Origin: a virus
Strand: one strand, 5' to 3'
Virus record (IMG/VR): IMGVR_UViG_3300037606_000123
Span: 1 to 64,000 of that record
DNA: 64,000 nucleotides
The position numbers and the translations under genes were made by a program. The notes below the pieces were generated by a model. The model was not told where the DNA came from. It saw nothing but the letters and a program-made list of their open reading frames with translations, and searched no databases. This document shows positions 16,329-25,394 of the stretch, piece after piece. Numbering within the stretch: the stretch's first letter is position 1; each line of letters starts with the position of its first letter.

Positions 16329-16860
16329 AATTAAATATTATTTTATAAATAGAATTTTCTGTTTTAAAAATTATATGTTTCTCTGTTGTTTCTACTATTT
16401 CAGTAATGACACTGGTTCTAAAATTGTAGTAAGTTTTTGATTGAAATACATGAAAAGCATTTCCAACAATTGGCATAGTATATTCCCACATAAATCCTTC
16501 TTTAATATAACCATCAGGATATTTATCTGGTTGTGGATGTTTTGCGTCTTCTAAAGTTTTCATCTTTATCAAATTATAATTTTTTGGATAAATCATTGAA
16601 TCTTTATATTCTTTATACATTGTGTATAGTTTAGAAATTGTAACATCAATACCATCAATACCAATTTTTTTACTAATTTCATCTATATTGTTAATATCAA
16701 TTTCACATTGTTGATCTTTATCACTATCAACATTATCTGTCAATGTTATAATAGCTTTATTTTCATTTATTTTTTTAGCATAAAAAAATAAATTATCAAT
16801 CTGATAAACTAAAACAGAACTATATATTTCTAGCTTTTTAATTTTTTCTATATTTTTCAT
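16327..16860 (-). CDS. Unknown protein
   Basis: 177 residues, a single minus-strand gene in a plus-strand region. Acidic, mixed alpha/beta; the C-terminal half has Tyr/Trp-rich KEGFMWEYTMPIVGNAFHVF. No family recognised. It lies opposite the promoter at 16921, which reads the other way. Confidence 0.65.
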   Translation of the reverse strand: MKNIEKIKKLEIYSSVLVYQIDNLFFYAKKINENKAIITLTDNVDSDKDQQCEIDINNIDEISKKIGIDGIDVTISKLYTMYKEYKDSMIYPKNYNLIKMKTLEDAKHPQPDKYPDGYIKEGFMWEYTMPIVGNAFHVFQSKTYYNFRTSVITEIVETTEKHIIFKTENSIYKIIFN

Positions 16861-16920
16861 ATTATTTATATGGTATTTATATTAAATTGTTTATATGTTT
16901 TTTAATTCGTTTTTTATTTA

Positions 16921-16928
16921 TATATTTG
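16921..16928 (+). promoter_or_regulatory. Promoter box TATATTTG with leaderless mini-frame
   Basis: A T-run and TTTATTTA precede TATATTTG. Four bases later ATG 16933 opens a nine-codon frame (MDNIIKINK) that stops six bases before the next gene, so a leader peptide may be made. Confidence 0.6.
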
Positions 16929-16967
16929 TTTTATGGATAATATAATAAAAATAAATAAATAAAAAAT

Positions 16968-17144
16968 ATGAAAGTTAAAATAGGTGATAAAATATTTGAT
17001 GGTAAAGATGAACCAATCATGTTAATTTTATCTGATAGCGATAAAAAAAATATTGAAAATATGTTACCAGATGCAAAAAAATATTGTCAATTTCCAGATA
17101 CAATAGATTTAGAAACAATTAAAAAATTTATGAAAACAAATTAA
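16968..17144 (+). CDS. Small conserved phage protein
   Basis: 58 residues: MKVKIGDKIFDGKDEPIMLI, then SDSDKKNIENMLPDAKKYCQ. This DEPIMLILSDxDKxNI...PDAxKYCxFPD pattern is one I recall from Bacteroides-type phages and prophages. Function unknown. It follows the mini-frame of the promoter at 16921 and heads the membrane-protein operon. Confidence 0.65.
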   Translation: MKVKIGDKIFDGKDEPIMLILSDSDKKNIENMLPDAKKYCQFPDTIDLETIKKFMKTN

Positions 17145-17155
17145 AATTATATTAT

Positions 17156-17395
17156 ATGAATAAAAAATTATTATTAATTCTTAAATGGATCGGTTATTCA
17201 TTAATAGTATTATATGTTTTTAATAGTTTAACATTAAAAGTATACAATATTAAACAAAAAGAGTATATTGATTTAAAACAGAAAATCAGTAAATCAACAT
17301 TAAATAAAACCACATATATTAAAAAATTAAATGAAGTTGATTCACAATTACATAATTTAGAAAAATGTTTTCTAACAAAATATATAATAAAATAA
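17156..17395 (+). CDS. Small membrane-anchored protein
   Basis: 79 residues. After a lysine-containing start, residues 5-25 (LLLILKWIGYSLIVLYVF) form one membrane segment; the rest is a polar helix, possibly a coiled coil, on the outer side. The type resembles a spanin or holin accessory, but no motif proves that. The next gene, also membrane-bound, starts eight bases later. Confidence 0.6.
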   Translation: MNKKLLLILKWIGYSLIVLYVFNSLTLKVYNIKQKEYIDLKQKISKSTLNKTTYIKKLNEVDSQLHNLEKCFLTKYIIK

Positions 17396-17402
17396 AAATA
17401 AT

Positions 17403-18143
17403 ATGGAAGTTAATTTAAATCGTAACGCGTGGTATAATAAATTACAAATCTGGACATTAAAAGAAAAAAAACCAAATTTATTTAATTTGTGTCCATATTT
17501 TTGGTTAACAGTTTTTTGTATAATTATAATACCATTTACATTAATTTTTAAAGTATTTAAATATTTTAAAAATATTATAGTCGAAAAACAATTAAAACAA
17601 TTAATAGAAAATTTAACATTAGATGATATATGTAATATTAAGTATAAGAATTATAAAACTAAATCTTTATTTTTAAGACATTTACATTTAATGTATATAT
17701 TTGATAAATGGTTTGATTATATGTTAACTAAAAAACATACAAAAGAAGAAATATATCTTATGATTAATAACATATATGAAATTAATTCAAATAAAATTTT
17801 AGAAAACAAAAAGAAAATAAAAATAAAAATTAAAAAACCAAATAATATTTGGTGGATTCCTGTTGTTAAATATACCAGATTAATTATTAGATTAATTATT
17901 AATATATCAATAATTAATCTAATAATTTTAATATTATTAATGTTAATAATGACAATTAATTTTAAATTTATAATTAATTTGGGTATGGGTTTAATTTTTA
18001 CATTTATTATATATTTTTTAATATTATTGATAGTATCAATAAAGCCATATATAAAAAATAAATTTAAAAGATTTTTTAAATTTTTTAAAAAAGATTATTG
18101 TCCAGGAATTAATTGGAACGATGAAAATATTGAGATAAACTAA
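17403..18143 (+). CDS. Multi-pass membrane protein
   Basis: 246 residues. Hydrophobic segments are at about 30-50 (WLTVFCIIIIPFTLIFKVF) and two or three near 160-215 (IIRLIINISIINLIILILLM; LGMGLIFTFIIYFLILLIV), with a charged middle part on one side. The end is basic (KNKFKRFFKFFKKD). Not recognised; a superinfection-exclusion, holin-like or envelope protein are all possible. Confidence 0.6.
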   Translation: MEVNLNRNAWYNKLQIWTLKEKKPNLFNLCPYFWLTVFCIIIIPFTLIFKVFKYFKNIIVEKQLKQLIENLTLDDICNIKYKNYKTKSLFLRHLHLMYIFDKWFDYMLTKKHTKEEIYLMINNIYEINSNKILENKKKIKIKIKKPNNIWWIPVVKYTRLIIRLIINISIINLIILILLMLIMTINFKFIINLGMGLIFTFIIYFLILLIVSIKPYIKNKFKRFFKFFKKDYCPGINWNDENIEIN

Positions 18144-18147
18144 AAAT

Positions 18148-18312
18148 ATGATTTGGATTAATATTAAAGATAAATTACCAATTGACACGACTATAAAATA
18201 TATAGTTGAAACAAAAACGATGTGTGGTAATATCCATAGATTAGAAACTAGATTTAATGGTAAATTGTTTGGTGTAAGAAATCAAATAGTTTTACGTTGG
18301 TTATTAGAATGA
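18148..18312 (+). CDS. DUF551-like small protein
   Basis: 54 residues: MIWINIKDKLPIDTTIKYIV to VLRWLLE. The WINIKDKLP start and the hydrophobic W near the end fit the DUF551 pattern of the 15406 protein. Its TGA overlaps the next ATG (ATGA). Confidence 0.55.
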   Translation: MIWINIKDKLPIDTTIKYIVETKTMCGNIHRLETRFNGKLFGVRNQIVLRWLLE

Positions 18313-18443
18313 TATTAGATGAACCAGAATATATTATTCTAAATAAATTAAAGAAAGAAAAGAAAATATATACTATTATTTTACAATTAGAAATTTATTT
18401 TATTTTCTTTCTTTTAATTTTTTATTATAAATATTTTTTATAG
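18309..18443 (+). CDS. Small membrane protein, 44 residues
   Basis: ATG 18309 overlaps the previous stop by four bases. A charged first half is followed by one membrane segment at the C-terminus (LEIYFIFFLLIFYYKYF). Function unknown. Confidence 0.5.
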   Translation: MILDEPEYIILNKLKKEKKIYTIILQLEIYFIFFLLIFYYKYFL

Positions 18444-18459
18444 CATGTAAATCTGTGCA

Positions 18460-18896
18460 TTATTCATTTATATTATTTTCACGTATTGGTGTTTCTATTC
18501 CTCTTTTTTTATTTCTTTTAATTTTTTTTAATTCCTGTTCTTTATTTTTAATATTTTTTAATATTATATTTTCTTCTTCTTTAATATTAAAAATAGCTTT
18601 AATACCATCAATAGTATTTAATTTTTTATCTTCAATATAGTAATTTACTTTTTTTTCATCAGAATCATCATGTATTTTATAACTAATAACTTCATGAAAA
18701 GTTATACCATAATTATTTGATACTTCTATGTGCATCGTTTCTTTTTTTAAATCTATAATTCGACCTTGTATATTATTTGTTTTAATACGTAAAACATATT
18801 TATCTTTTTTAAATATGTTTTTTATTGTAGAAATTACACCTTCATTTATATTATTTTCATATATCGCATTTTGAATTCATTAATATTTGTTATCAT
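18460..18896 (-). pseudogene. Gene with MITNINEF leader broken by a frameshift
   Basis: ATG 18896 reads MITNINEFKMRYMKII and stops. In another frame the DNA continues without a stop as AIYENNINEGVISTIKN, KDKYVLRIKTNN, MHIEVSNNYG to a TAA at 18460. The two parts join naturally near the AAAA at 18868-18871 if one base is lost or gained. Together they give about 145 residues: leader, a basic beta-rich core, and a lysine-rich tail. It may be a pseudogene, a sequencing error in a homopolymer, or a programmed shift. If translation begins inside, the first ATG gives a 91-residue product from 18735. Confidence 0.55.
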
Positions 18897-18898
18897 AA

Positions 18899-18960
18899 TT
18901 AATATTTTAATTTATATTTTAATTATATATTAATATTTTAATTTATATTTTAATTATATA
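18899..18960. repeat. Two perfect 31-bp tandem repeats
   Basis: 18899-18929 and 18930-18960 are identical and contain only A and T. They lie between the MITNINEF pseudogene and the promoter at 19019. Confidence 0.9.
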
Positions 18961-19018
18961 CATATGTAGTTAAAAACCCTTTTCTTTCTTTTAATTTTTT
19001 TTTTACAAATATTATTAA

Positions 19019-19026
19019 TATATTTG
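19019..19026 (+). promoter_or_regulatory. Predicted -7 box TATATTTG
   Basis: TATATTTG preceded by a T-run (18999-19004) at a distance of about 15-20 bases; 22 bases before ATG 19048. Confidence 0.6.
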
Positions 19027-19047
19027 CAATATATAAAAATAAACAAT

Positions 19048-19293
19048 ATGAGGGATATGGATTTTTTATTCGATGATTTAAAAAATGTTTTAAAAATAGA
19101 TTCTTCTTTAGCATCTATAGATGAAATAAAAGATTTATGTGATGTTAGAATAAAAACACATACAAAATTAATTGCACAAAATTTCAATATGCCTTTTTAT
19201 GTTGGTGGTATTGGGCATATGAGTGATTTTTGTCATATTCAAGAATCATACGAATTAAACGAATATAAAAAAATATTACTTAGATGTATTTAA
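19048..19293 (+). CDS. Unknown small protein
   Basis: 81 residues from ATG 19048 (MRDMDFLFDDLKNVLKI); the longer frame begins inside the promoter. A His/Cys-containing loop (VGGIGHMSDFCHIQESYE) could bind metal, but no family is recognised. The following 67 bases show no gene. Confidence 0.6.
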   Translation: MRDMDFLFDDLKNVLKIDSSLASIDEIKDLCDVRIKTHTKLIAQNFNMPFYVGGIGHMSDFCHIQESYELNEYKKILLRCI

Positions 19294-19360
19294 GTCGAGT
19301 TTAAGAACACTTATACATAAATTAATGCACTACTATATAAAATCTTAAAAATAGCTTAAA

Positions 19361-19744
19361 ATGAATGTTAAAATGATTAAAAAAGAATCATATACTATAG
19401 ATGAAGTTTTAAGTAATGTTATACCATACGACGCAAAGATTGGTAAACATTTTGTAGATTTTGATGGTGATTTAATGCGAATGGAATCACAGCGATATAA
19501 ATTATTTAAACGTGTCGGATGTACATGTATTAGTTGTGGAATTCATGGATCTTTTTTTAGAAAAGAAAGACATAAACATGATATAATGTTTCATTTTAAT
19601 TTATATGCCATTGATAATAATGGTAATGAAATATTAATGACAAAAGATCATATCATACCCAAATCTAAAGGGGGTAAAAACAATTTAAGTAATTATCAAG
19701 TGATGTGTGTTATATGTAATAATAATAAAGGAAATCAATTATAA
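19361..19744 (+). CDS. HNH endonuclease-like protein
   Basis: 127 residues. CTCISC pairs with CVIC to give four cysteines, and the core DHIIPKSKGGKNNLSNYQVM with CNNNKGN is the classic HNH motif (metal-binding His, Asn, and a C-terminal His/Asn position). It likely cuts DNA as a free-standing homing or restriction-type nuclease. The gene stands alone, followed by a strong terminator, which suits a mobile gene. Confidence 0.8.
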   Translation: MNVKMIKKESYTIDEVLSNVIPYDAKIGKHFVDFDGDLMRMESQRYKLFKRVGCTCISCGIHGSFFRKERHKHDIMFHFNLYAIDNNGNEILMTKDHIIPKSKGGKNNLSNYQVMCVICNNNKGNQL

Positions 19745-19758
19745 TTTTATATTAAAAA

Positions 19759-19786
19759 AAAGTTCTGAAATATTTCAGAACTTTTT
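19759..19786. terminator. Bidirectional terminator
   Basis: AAAGTTCTGAAAT and its complement ATTTCAGAACTTT form a perfect 26-base palindrome (19759-19784), with T residues after it. It lies between converging genes. Confidence 0.85.
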
Positions 19787-19804
19787 AGTATGTATAAAAA
19801 CTTA

Positions 19805-22663
19805 TTAAAATATAGTTTTAAATATAACTGCAATTATTGTCATAAATAATATACTGTTCGTATTTGTATCATTAGTTATATTTTTGTAACTATATGATAT
19901 ATAAACAGATTTTAATATATTCATTAATAATAAAGCTAATTGTTCAGATACTTTTAATTTTAATGATAAGTTACTAACATTATCTATATCATCTACACCA
20001 GCATTAAAATTAGAATCTAATAATTCTTGTGTTATTTCAGTATATGAAATTGATCCAATTTTATTTTTAAATTCTTCTTTTAAATCTGTTGTTAATAATG
20101 CAAAGTATGATTTGAATTTATCTTTATTTTGGTCAATAAATTCTGACATATTAAAAATGATTTCTGTATTTTCAGTACCTAAATCTAAATCAAAGTTATT
20201 AATAACTTCTTGTAACATTGTTGTATATTTTGCAGTGGCTAAAATATTTTCTTTTAACATTTTAGTATATGATTCATATGTTTTTAATTTTGCTGAATAT
20301 TCAGCATCATTTTTAATATATGTTTTATAAATCATTTCCATATCTTTATGGAAATCACCAGTTAATAAATTATGGTATGAAAATTTTAAAAAACTATCGC
20401 TTTCAATCATACGTTTTACTGCATCAATATTATAATCTGGTTTAACATACACTTTATCATTGTCTTCAATATTAAAAACATTATATTTAGGATTAGCATC
20501 ATTTACTAATGGCATAATTTGTTTATAGTCATTAGGATTTAACGTTGATAAAGTTATCGTAGTTTCATTAATAATAACATTACTAACTTTTTGTATATTA
20601 TCATTTCCACCCGAACCAATATTAAATTCTCTACCTTTTTTATAATATGTATTAATATCATCATCTGATAAATTTGCAGACATATTTGTGTTTACAACAT
20701 CACCATTTTCAAATTCAACTGTAACATCTCTTAATGATTCATTAATAATAATATCTAATGCTTTTGCTGCATCTTTATAAGTATATTTATTAACAGCATC
20801 ACCTAAAATTGTTTTATCACCTAATACTAAATCTGTATCGTCAAAATACAAAGGACTTTTATTAGACATCAAGGGTTTAAACAAATCAGCAATAGACATA
20901 GATTTATCAGGACTAGCAAAACCATTTGGCATACGACCACCATAAGTTTTTTTAATTATATCTATTTCGTTTAAACTTAAATATATACCATTGTTATCAA
21001 TCTTTTCATCTTTAAGAAAAGCAAGTACAATATTTGCAAGCTTTACATCTAAATTTACTGACTCGTTAATATTTTTAAATTCAATTGTAACATCTCTTAA
21101 TGATTCATTTGTTGCATTCCAATCGTTATCGATTTCTTGCCATTGTACATTTGTTAATTTTGCTGGAGAATCAACATTAAATTCTTTTAATTTATTCAAA
21201 AAATATTCTTTATATTTATTTTCTGTTGTTGAAACCCAATTATTATCAATTTCTTCCCATTGTTCTGGTGTCATTTCTGAAATATCTTTAATACCAAATT
21301 CTTGTGTTTTATTTAAAAAGTATTTATCATAATCCATTTTTTTACTTTCTTTTAAATATGGTTCTTCTTCTAGCATTAATTCTTCTTCTGTTTCATTTTC
21401 AAAATCAATACCCATACCAACTAAATAACCCATAATTTTATCAACCATGTCTAAAGTCCCACCATTATTAATTATTTCTAATTCTAAATCTGTTACTTTA
21501 TAATTCAATATATCTTTGATTTTATTGTATAAATCATTTGCAATATCTTCTTCAATATTGATTGTTCCCATTGATTCGTTCGTGTTAGATATTTCTGTTT
21601 TTAATATGTTTTTAAATTTATCAAAATTAACAATTTCTTCATTTTTAATACCAGCAATAATATCAACTAATTCTTCAGCTAATTTATGAAAATTAACATC
21701 AACTAATGATTTTTTTAATTCTTTTAATATTTCAATATCAGTATTTTTATCAATAGTTAATGCATATTGAAGCATATCATTATAATTAAAAACATTTGAC
21801 CAGCTATCACCTGGTTTAAAAGTTTTTTTGTGGATTGATTCTAATGTAACATCTTGTATAATTTCTTCTTTTGATAAATACATAGATAAATAATCAGTAA
21901 CTTCATCTCTATTATATTCTTCTGGTAATGAATTTACAAATTCATTTATATTTTCTTTAATTGTTGGATCTTCTTCTGGTTTGTAACCTTTTGTAAATTT
22001 AAAATACATGTTATCTAAATTATCGTAATAGCTATTTTCTAATGTTGGTTCATTCATATCTGTTATTGTTTTATTTTCTGCTAATTCTAGTTCAGGTATT
22101 TCACTTAATAATACAATTGTATTATATCCAGTATTATCTTTTTTTAATATTTCTTTATTATCAAATAAATTATTTAACTCTTTGTATGTAATTTCCATAT
22201 TTTCATTATCTTCAAATGTTAAATTAACAGAATGATTATTAAAATCAACATGTGTTATTTTACAATTAACTAATTCATTATTTAATAATTCTTTTTGAAT
22301 AAATTTATTTACTAATTTATTTGTTATAAATTCTTCTATATTTTCAAGATCATCATCAGCATAATTATTTTCTAAAATAATTTTGTTTTCTAAAATAAAT
22401 CCTAACTCTTTTGCTTTATTATAAAAATCTTGTGCAATTTCAACATAACCTAAATCATTTAAAACCGTACCTCTAATTTGTGCTTGTATTGCATTTTTTG
22501 TTTTTAATAAAATTTTATCAAATTCAATTATTAATTTATCATCTTTTTCAGATACAATAACATTAGAATTTTTATCTAATATTTTATTAAAAAATTCTAA
22601 TTCTTTATTATACTTATTTTTATATTTAAATGGATTTTTTGTTAATTCTTTTACTTTATCCAT
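19805..22663 (-). CDS. Very large modular protein, probable virion or prohead-associated
   Basis: 952 residues. Two modules at about 440-465 and 480-510 share YFLNKxxEFxxxSxxxxxxxWxEIDNxW; I recall a related EFGVxSPxELSxEExxxFFxxVDxxW module in small head proteins of marine T4-like phages. Short motifs NESLRDV(T)xEF recur at about 520 and 642, with TNESMG (about 363) and INESVN (about 535). The L/I-x-E rule of the T4 prohead protease makes INE and TNE sites possible cutting points (inference). The gene is terminated near 19784 and lies beside the sigma factor. A tape-measure or scaffold role cannot be excluded; the end is hydrophobic (LLLMNILKSVYISY, FMTIIAVIF). Confidence 0.55.
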   Translation of the reverse strand: MDKVKELTKNPFKYKNKYNKELEFFNKILDKNSNVIVSEKDDKLIIEFDKILLKTKNAIQAQIRGTVLNDLGYVEIAQDFYNKAKELGFILENKIILENNYADDDLENIEEFITNKLVNKFIQKELLNNELVNCKITHVDFNNHSVNLTFEDNENMEITYKELNNLFDNKEILKKDNTGYNTIVLLSEIPELELAENKTITDMNEPTLENSYYDNLDNMYFKFTKGYKPEEDPTIKENINEFVNSLPEEYNRDEVTDYLSMYLSKEEIIQDVTLESIHKKTFKPGDSWSNVFNYNDMLQYALTIDKNTDIEILKELKKSLVDVNFHKLAEELVDIIAGIKNEEIVNFDKFKNILKTEISNTNESMGTINIEEDIANDLYNKIKDILNYKVTDLELEIINNGGTLDMVDKIMGYLVGMGIDFENETEEELMLEEEPYLKESKKMDYDKYFLNKTQEFGIKDISEMTPEQWEEIDNNWVSTTENKYKEYFLNKLKEFNVDSPAKLTNVQWQEIDNDWNATNESLRDVTIEFKNINESVNLDVKLANIVLAFLKDEKIDNNGIYLSLNEIDIIKKTYGGRMPNGFASPDKSMSIADLFKPLMSNKSPLYFDDTDLVLGDKTILGDAVNKYTYKDAAKALDIIINESLRDVTVEFENGDVVNTNMSANLSDDDINTYYKKGREFNIGSGGNDNIQKVSNVIINETTITLSTLNPNDYKQIMPLVNDANPKYNVFNIEDNDKVYVKPDYNIDAVKRMIESDSFLKFSYHNLLTGDFHKDMEMIYKTYIKNDAEYSAKLKTYESYTKMLKENILATAKYTTMLQEVINNFDLDLGTENTEIIFNMSEFIDQNKDKFKSYFALLTTDLKEEFKNKIGSISYTEITQELLDSNFNAGVDDIDNVSNLSLKLKVSEQLALLLMNILKSVYISYSYKNITNDTNTNSILFMTIIAVIFKTIF

Positions 22664-22699
22664 AATTACAATTCATGTTTTTTTTTATTATATATTAAA

Positions 22700-22729
22700 A
22701 AAGTCTGATCAAATGATCAGACTTTTTAT
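22700..22729 (-). terminator. Hairpin terminator after the sigma-factor gene
   Basis: AAAGTCTGATCA (22700-22711) pairs with TGATCAGACTTT (22714-22725) around AA. Minus-strand reading ends in T residues. It may act on both strands. Confidence 0.8.
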
Positions 22730-22750
22730 AACATTTAATATTTTAATATT

Positions 22751-23368
22751 TTAATTACTATTATTTAAAATATTTTTAAAGTTTAGTTGTGTATTTTTAA
22801 TAATTTTAATTCTACCGTGATGTAGTCTATTTTTTACTGTTTGTAATTTTACACCTAATATTTGTGAAATTTCATCATAAGATTTTCCTTGAATATCACA
22901 CAATTCAATATATTGTTTATATTTAAAATCTAATTTAGATATTTCTTTTAATGTAATATTATATTTTTCATTTGTAATATTATCAAATGAAATATCATTT
23001 TCAATATTATTATCTATTTTTGAATTTAAATAATATTGAAAAGCATTAAAAGCATTATCATCACTTGATTCACATGATGTATCTACTAATATTTCTTTTT
23101 TACTATCTATTTTGTGTTGTAGTGCTAAGTTTTTAGCAATAGAAAATAACCATGTACTATAATGATTTTTTTGATTAAATTGTTCTATTTTTTCTAATGA
23201 TTGCATGAATGCTTGACTAGCTATTCCTTCTGCATCTAATTGTGTTATATTATACTTTTGGATATACCATATTAATTTTGTATAATATTTTGTGTAAAAT
23301 TTGTTGAATGTGTGTCCTGTTTTTTCTTCAAATAATTTTTCATAAGCATTTGTTCTTCTTAATTCCAT
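22751..23368 (-). CDS. Sigma-70 family (ECF-like) sigma factor
   Basis: 205 residues. Region 2 covers about 20-90 (DAEGIASQAFMQSLEKIEQF, HYSTWLFSIAKNLALQHK) and region 4 covers about 135-195 (YIELCDIQGKSYDEISQILG, LQTVKNRLHHGRIKI, a helix-turn-helix). Regions 1.1 and 3 are absent, as in ECF factors. By analogy with T4 gp55 it may redirect host RNA polymerase to late genes (inference). It is divergent from the primase gene, and the 290-base gap holds a 45-bp element shared with the RecA-like region. Confidence 0.85.
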   Translation of the reverse strand: MELRRTNAYEKLFEEKTGHTFNKFYTKYYTKLIWYIQKYNITQLDAEGIASQAFMQSLEKIEQFNQKNHYSTWLFSIAKNLALQHKIDSKKEILVDTSCESSDDNAFNAFQYYLNSKIDNNIENDISFDNITNEKYNITLKEISKLDFKYKQYIELCDIQGKSYDEISQILGVKLQTVKNRLHHGRIKIIKNTQLNFKNILNNSN

Positions 23369-23540
23369 TTTAATTTCCTAATTCTTTTTATTTCTTGTTA
23401 TGCCTTAAATGTTATAATAGTATATATTAAATACCACGTCTTCTATTTGAGCTATACATTATAATAAACAAAATATTCAAAAAAAGTTTCAAATAATAAA
23501 AAATAAAGTTTAAAATATTTTATAATTTAAATTATTTTTA

Positions 23541-23585
23541 TTATATATCACATGTGTCCACTTTATTTTTTATGAAAATTAAACT
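23541..23585 (+). promoter_or_regulatory. 45-bp shared intergenic element, copy A
   Basis: Matches 58970-59014 at about 40 of 45 positions without gaps, with the core ATGTGTCCACTTTATTTT and GAAAATTAAACT. It lies 74 bases upstream of the primase gene, between divergent genes. An inverted repeat (AAACTAATAAAA, 23581 region, and TTTTATTAGTTT, 23615 region) follows. May be an operator, promoter or origin element. Confidence 0.7.
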
Positions 23586-23658
23586 AATAAAATTATAACC
23601 ATATAAGAAAACTTTTTTATTAGTTTAAACAATTTTTTAAATAATTTATATAATATAC

Positions 23659-24858
23659 ATGAGTGATGCATTAGATATAAATTATATTAAAAACACAATA
23701 TCAACGATATTAAGTAAAGTACATACACATCCAACAAAATTAAAAATTAATGATCGTAAACATGATAGATTAAGTTTTGCTTGTCCTATATGTGGAGATA
23801 GTCATAAAGATCCAAACCAAAAGAGGGGACATTTATTTTATAATAATTTATATTATAAATGTTATAATGAAAATTGTCATTCAACATTTACAAAATTGTG
23901 TAAAGATTTTGATGTGCGTATAGATCCAAGTAAAAAAATGGAATTGATAAAATATATCGATTTAAATTTTCAACGTATAAAGAAAAATGACGATGATTGG
24001 ATCATTGGTAATTTAACAAAATTAATAAATTTTGATGATTTACAAGAATGGTTTAATTGTGGTAAAGGGCCATTAAAAGGATTTAAACCGGTTGAGTTTG
24101 GTTCTACTGTTTATATGTATTTATTAAATCGTGGAATACCAAAAGATTTTATTTCTGAATTATTTTATGAAGGTATAAAAACAAATGGTAAATGGTCCGA
24201 ACCATTTGTTGTTTTTATTAATAAAATTAATGATAAAGTTATAGGAATGCAAGAACGTAACTTAAGAAATGGATATGAAAGAAAATTTAAAATATGGACA
24301 TTTAAAGATTTATATGAAAATGTATACGATGATGAAATGGATCTTATTGAATCTATTTCATATAATAAATTAAGTTATCTATTCAATATTTTAAATATAA
24401 ATTTTGAAAAACAAATAACAATATTTGAAGGATATATAGATTCAATATTTATTCCTAATAGTATAGGTGCTGTAGGTATAAATACAGATTATTCATTTTT
24501 AACAAATAATGATTTAGATATTCGTTTTCTTTTTGATAATGATAATATAGGTAAAAGAAAGAGTGCAGAGTATCTTAAGAAAGGTTTTAATGTGTTTTTA
24601 TGGGAAAAACTAATAAACGACTTAGCTAAAAAAGATATTGACCCACACGCGTTTAAAAAACGTTTTAATTCAACGATAAAAGATTTAAATAAATTAATGC
24701 AAGTATTCAATATACATTATACAGAATTAGATAAATATTTCAGTGATAATGTATTTGATATGTTATATATTAACTATGAGAAAAAATATATTAAACAAAT
24801 ACAAGAAAAAAAAATACATAACATTAATTGGCAAGAAAAAATAAGTAATATAAAATAA
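23659..24858 (+). CDS. DNA primase, DnaG/gp61-like
   Basis: 399 residues. The N-terminal zinc finger has CPIC at 42-45 and CYNENC at 68-73. The TOPRIM part shows FEGYIDSIF at about 255-263 (catalytic Glu) and FDNDN at about 289-293 (acidic pair). It would make RNA primers at the phage replication fork. No helicase domain is present, so a separate helicase is needed, as with T4 gp61 and gp41. Its TAA overlaps the ATG of the next gene (TAATG). It starts behind the shared 45-bp element. Confidence 0.85.
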   Translation: MSDALDINYIKNTISTILSKVHTHPTKLKINDRKHDRLSFACPICGDSHKDPNQKRGHLFYNNLYYKCYNENCHSTFTKLCKDFDVRIDPSKKMELIKYIDLNFQRIKKNDDDWIIGNLTKLINFDDLQEWFNCGKGPLKGFKPVEFGSTVYMYLLNRGIPKDFISELFYEGIKTNGKWSEPFVVFINKINDKVIGMQERNLRNGYERKFKIWTFKDLYENVYDDEMDLIESISYNKLSYLFNILNINFEKQITIFEGYIDSIFIPNSIGAVGINTDYSFLTNNDLDIRFLFDNDNIGKRKSAEYLKKGFNVFLWEKLINDLAKKDIDPHAFKKRFNSTIKDLNKLMQVFNIHYTELDKYFSDNVFDMLYINYEKKYIKQIQEKKIHNINWQEKISNIK

Positions 24859-25394
24859 TGCAAGAAATAGAAAATAATGAACAACATGTTATAAAATATA
24901 ATGTAAATTTATTACAATGGTATTTTAAAAAAAATAAAAAAGTATTAGAAGAAAAAGAAAAAGAATATATTTTTTCTTTAATGAGTTATTCTTTTTTAGA
25001 AGATCACTATTGTTTTATGCGAATATTATTATATATTGCTAATACTCGAAAAACTGATGAACAAGAAATAACTTATAAAATAATAATTCATTTTTTATGT
25101 ATCATGTTTCCGGATATTGTTATGGCCAATATAGATATGTTTTTAAATTTAGGTAAAAAAGATGATGTAATTTATTTTTTACAATGTAGTAATATGTCAG
25201 CAATGATTTTAAAATATGTTAATCATAAAGCTAAACAAGATGATGATTTTAAAATATTATTAACCGGTGAATTAATTAAAAAAAATCAATCGGTATTTAT
25301 TAAATATAAACCAAAATTTAAATCGAAATTAGTATGGACAGTTTTTTTAAATCAATTATTAGATGATCCAATATTAAATGGTATTACATTATGA
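24858..25394 (+). CDS. Unknown helical protein coupled to primase
   Basis: 178 residues, overlapping the primase stop. It looks all-helical: FMRILLYIANTRKTDEQEIT and the PDIVMANIDMFLNLGKKDDV segment resemble the helical-repeat part of TROVE/DUF2828-type proteins, but the match is weak and made by eye. The ends of this gene and the converging fibre gene overlap by six bases. A replication role is only suggested by linkage. Confidence 0.55.
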   Translation: MQEIENNEQHVIKYNVNLLQWYFKKNKKVLEEKEKEYIFSLMSYSFLEDHYCFMRILLYIANTRKTDEQEITYKIIIHFLCIMFPDIVMANIDMFLNLGKKDDVIYFLQCSNMSAMILKYVNHKAKQDDDFKILLTGELIKKNQSVFIKYKPKFKSKLVWTVFLNQLLDDPILNGITL

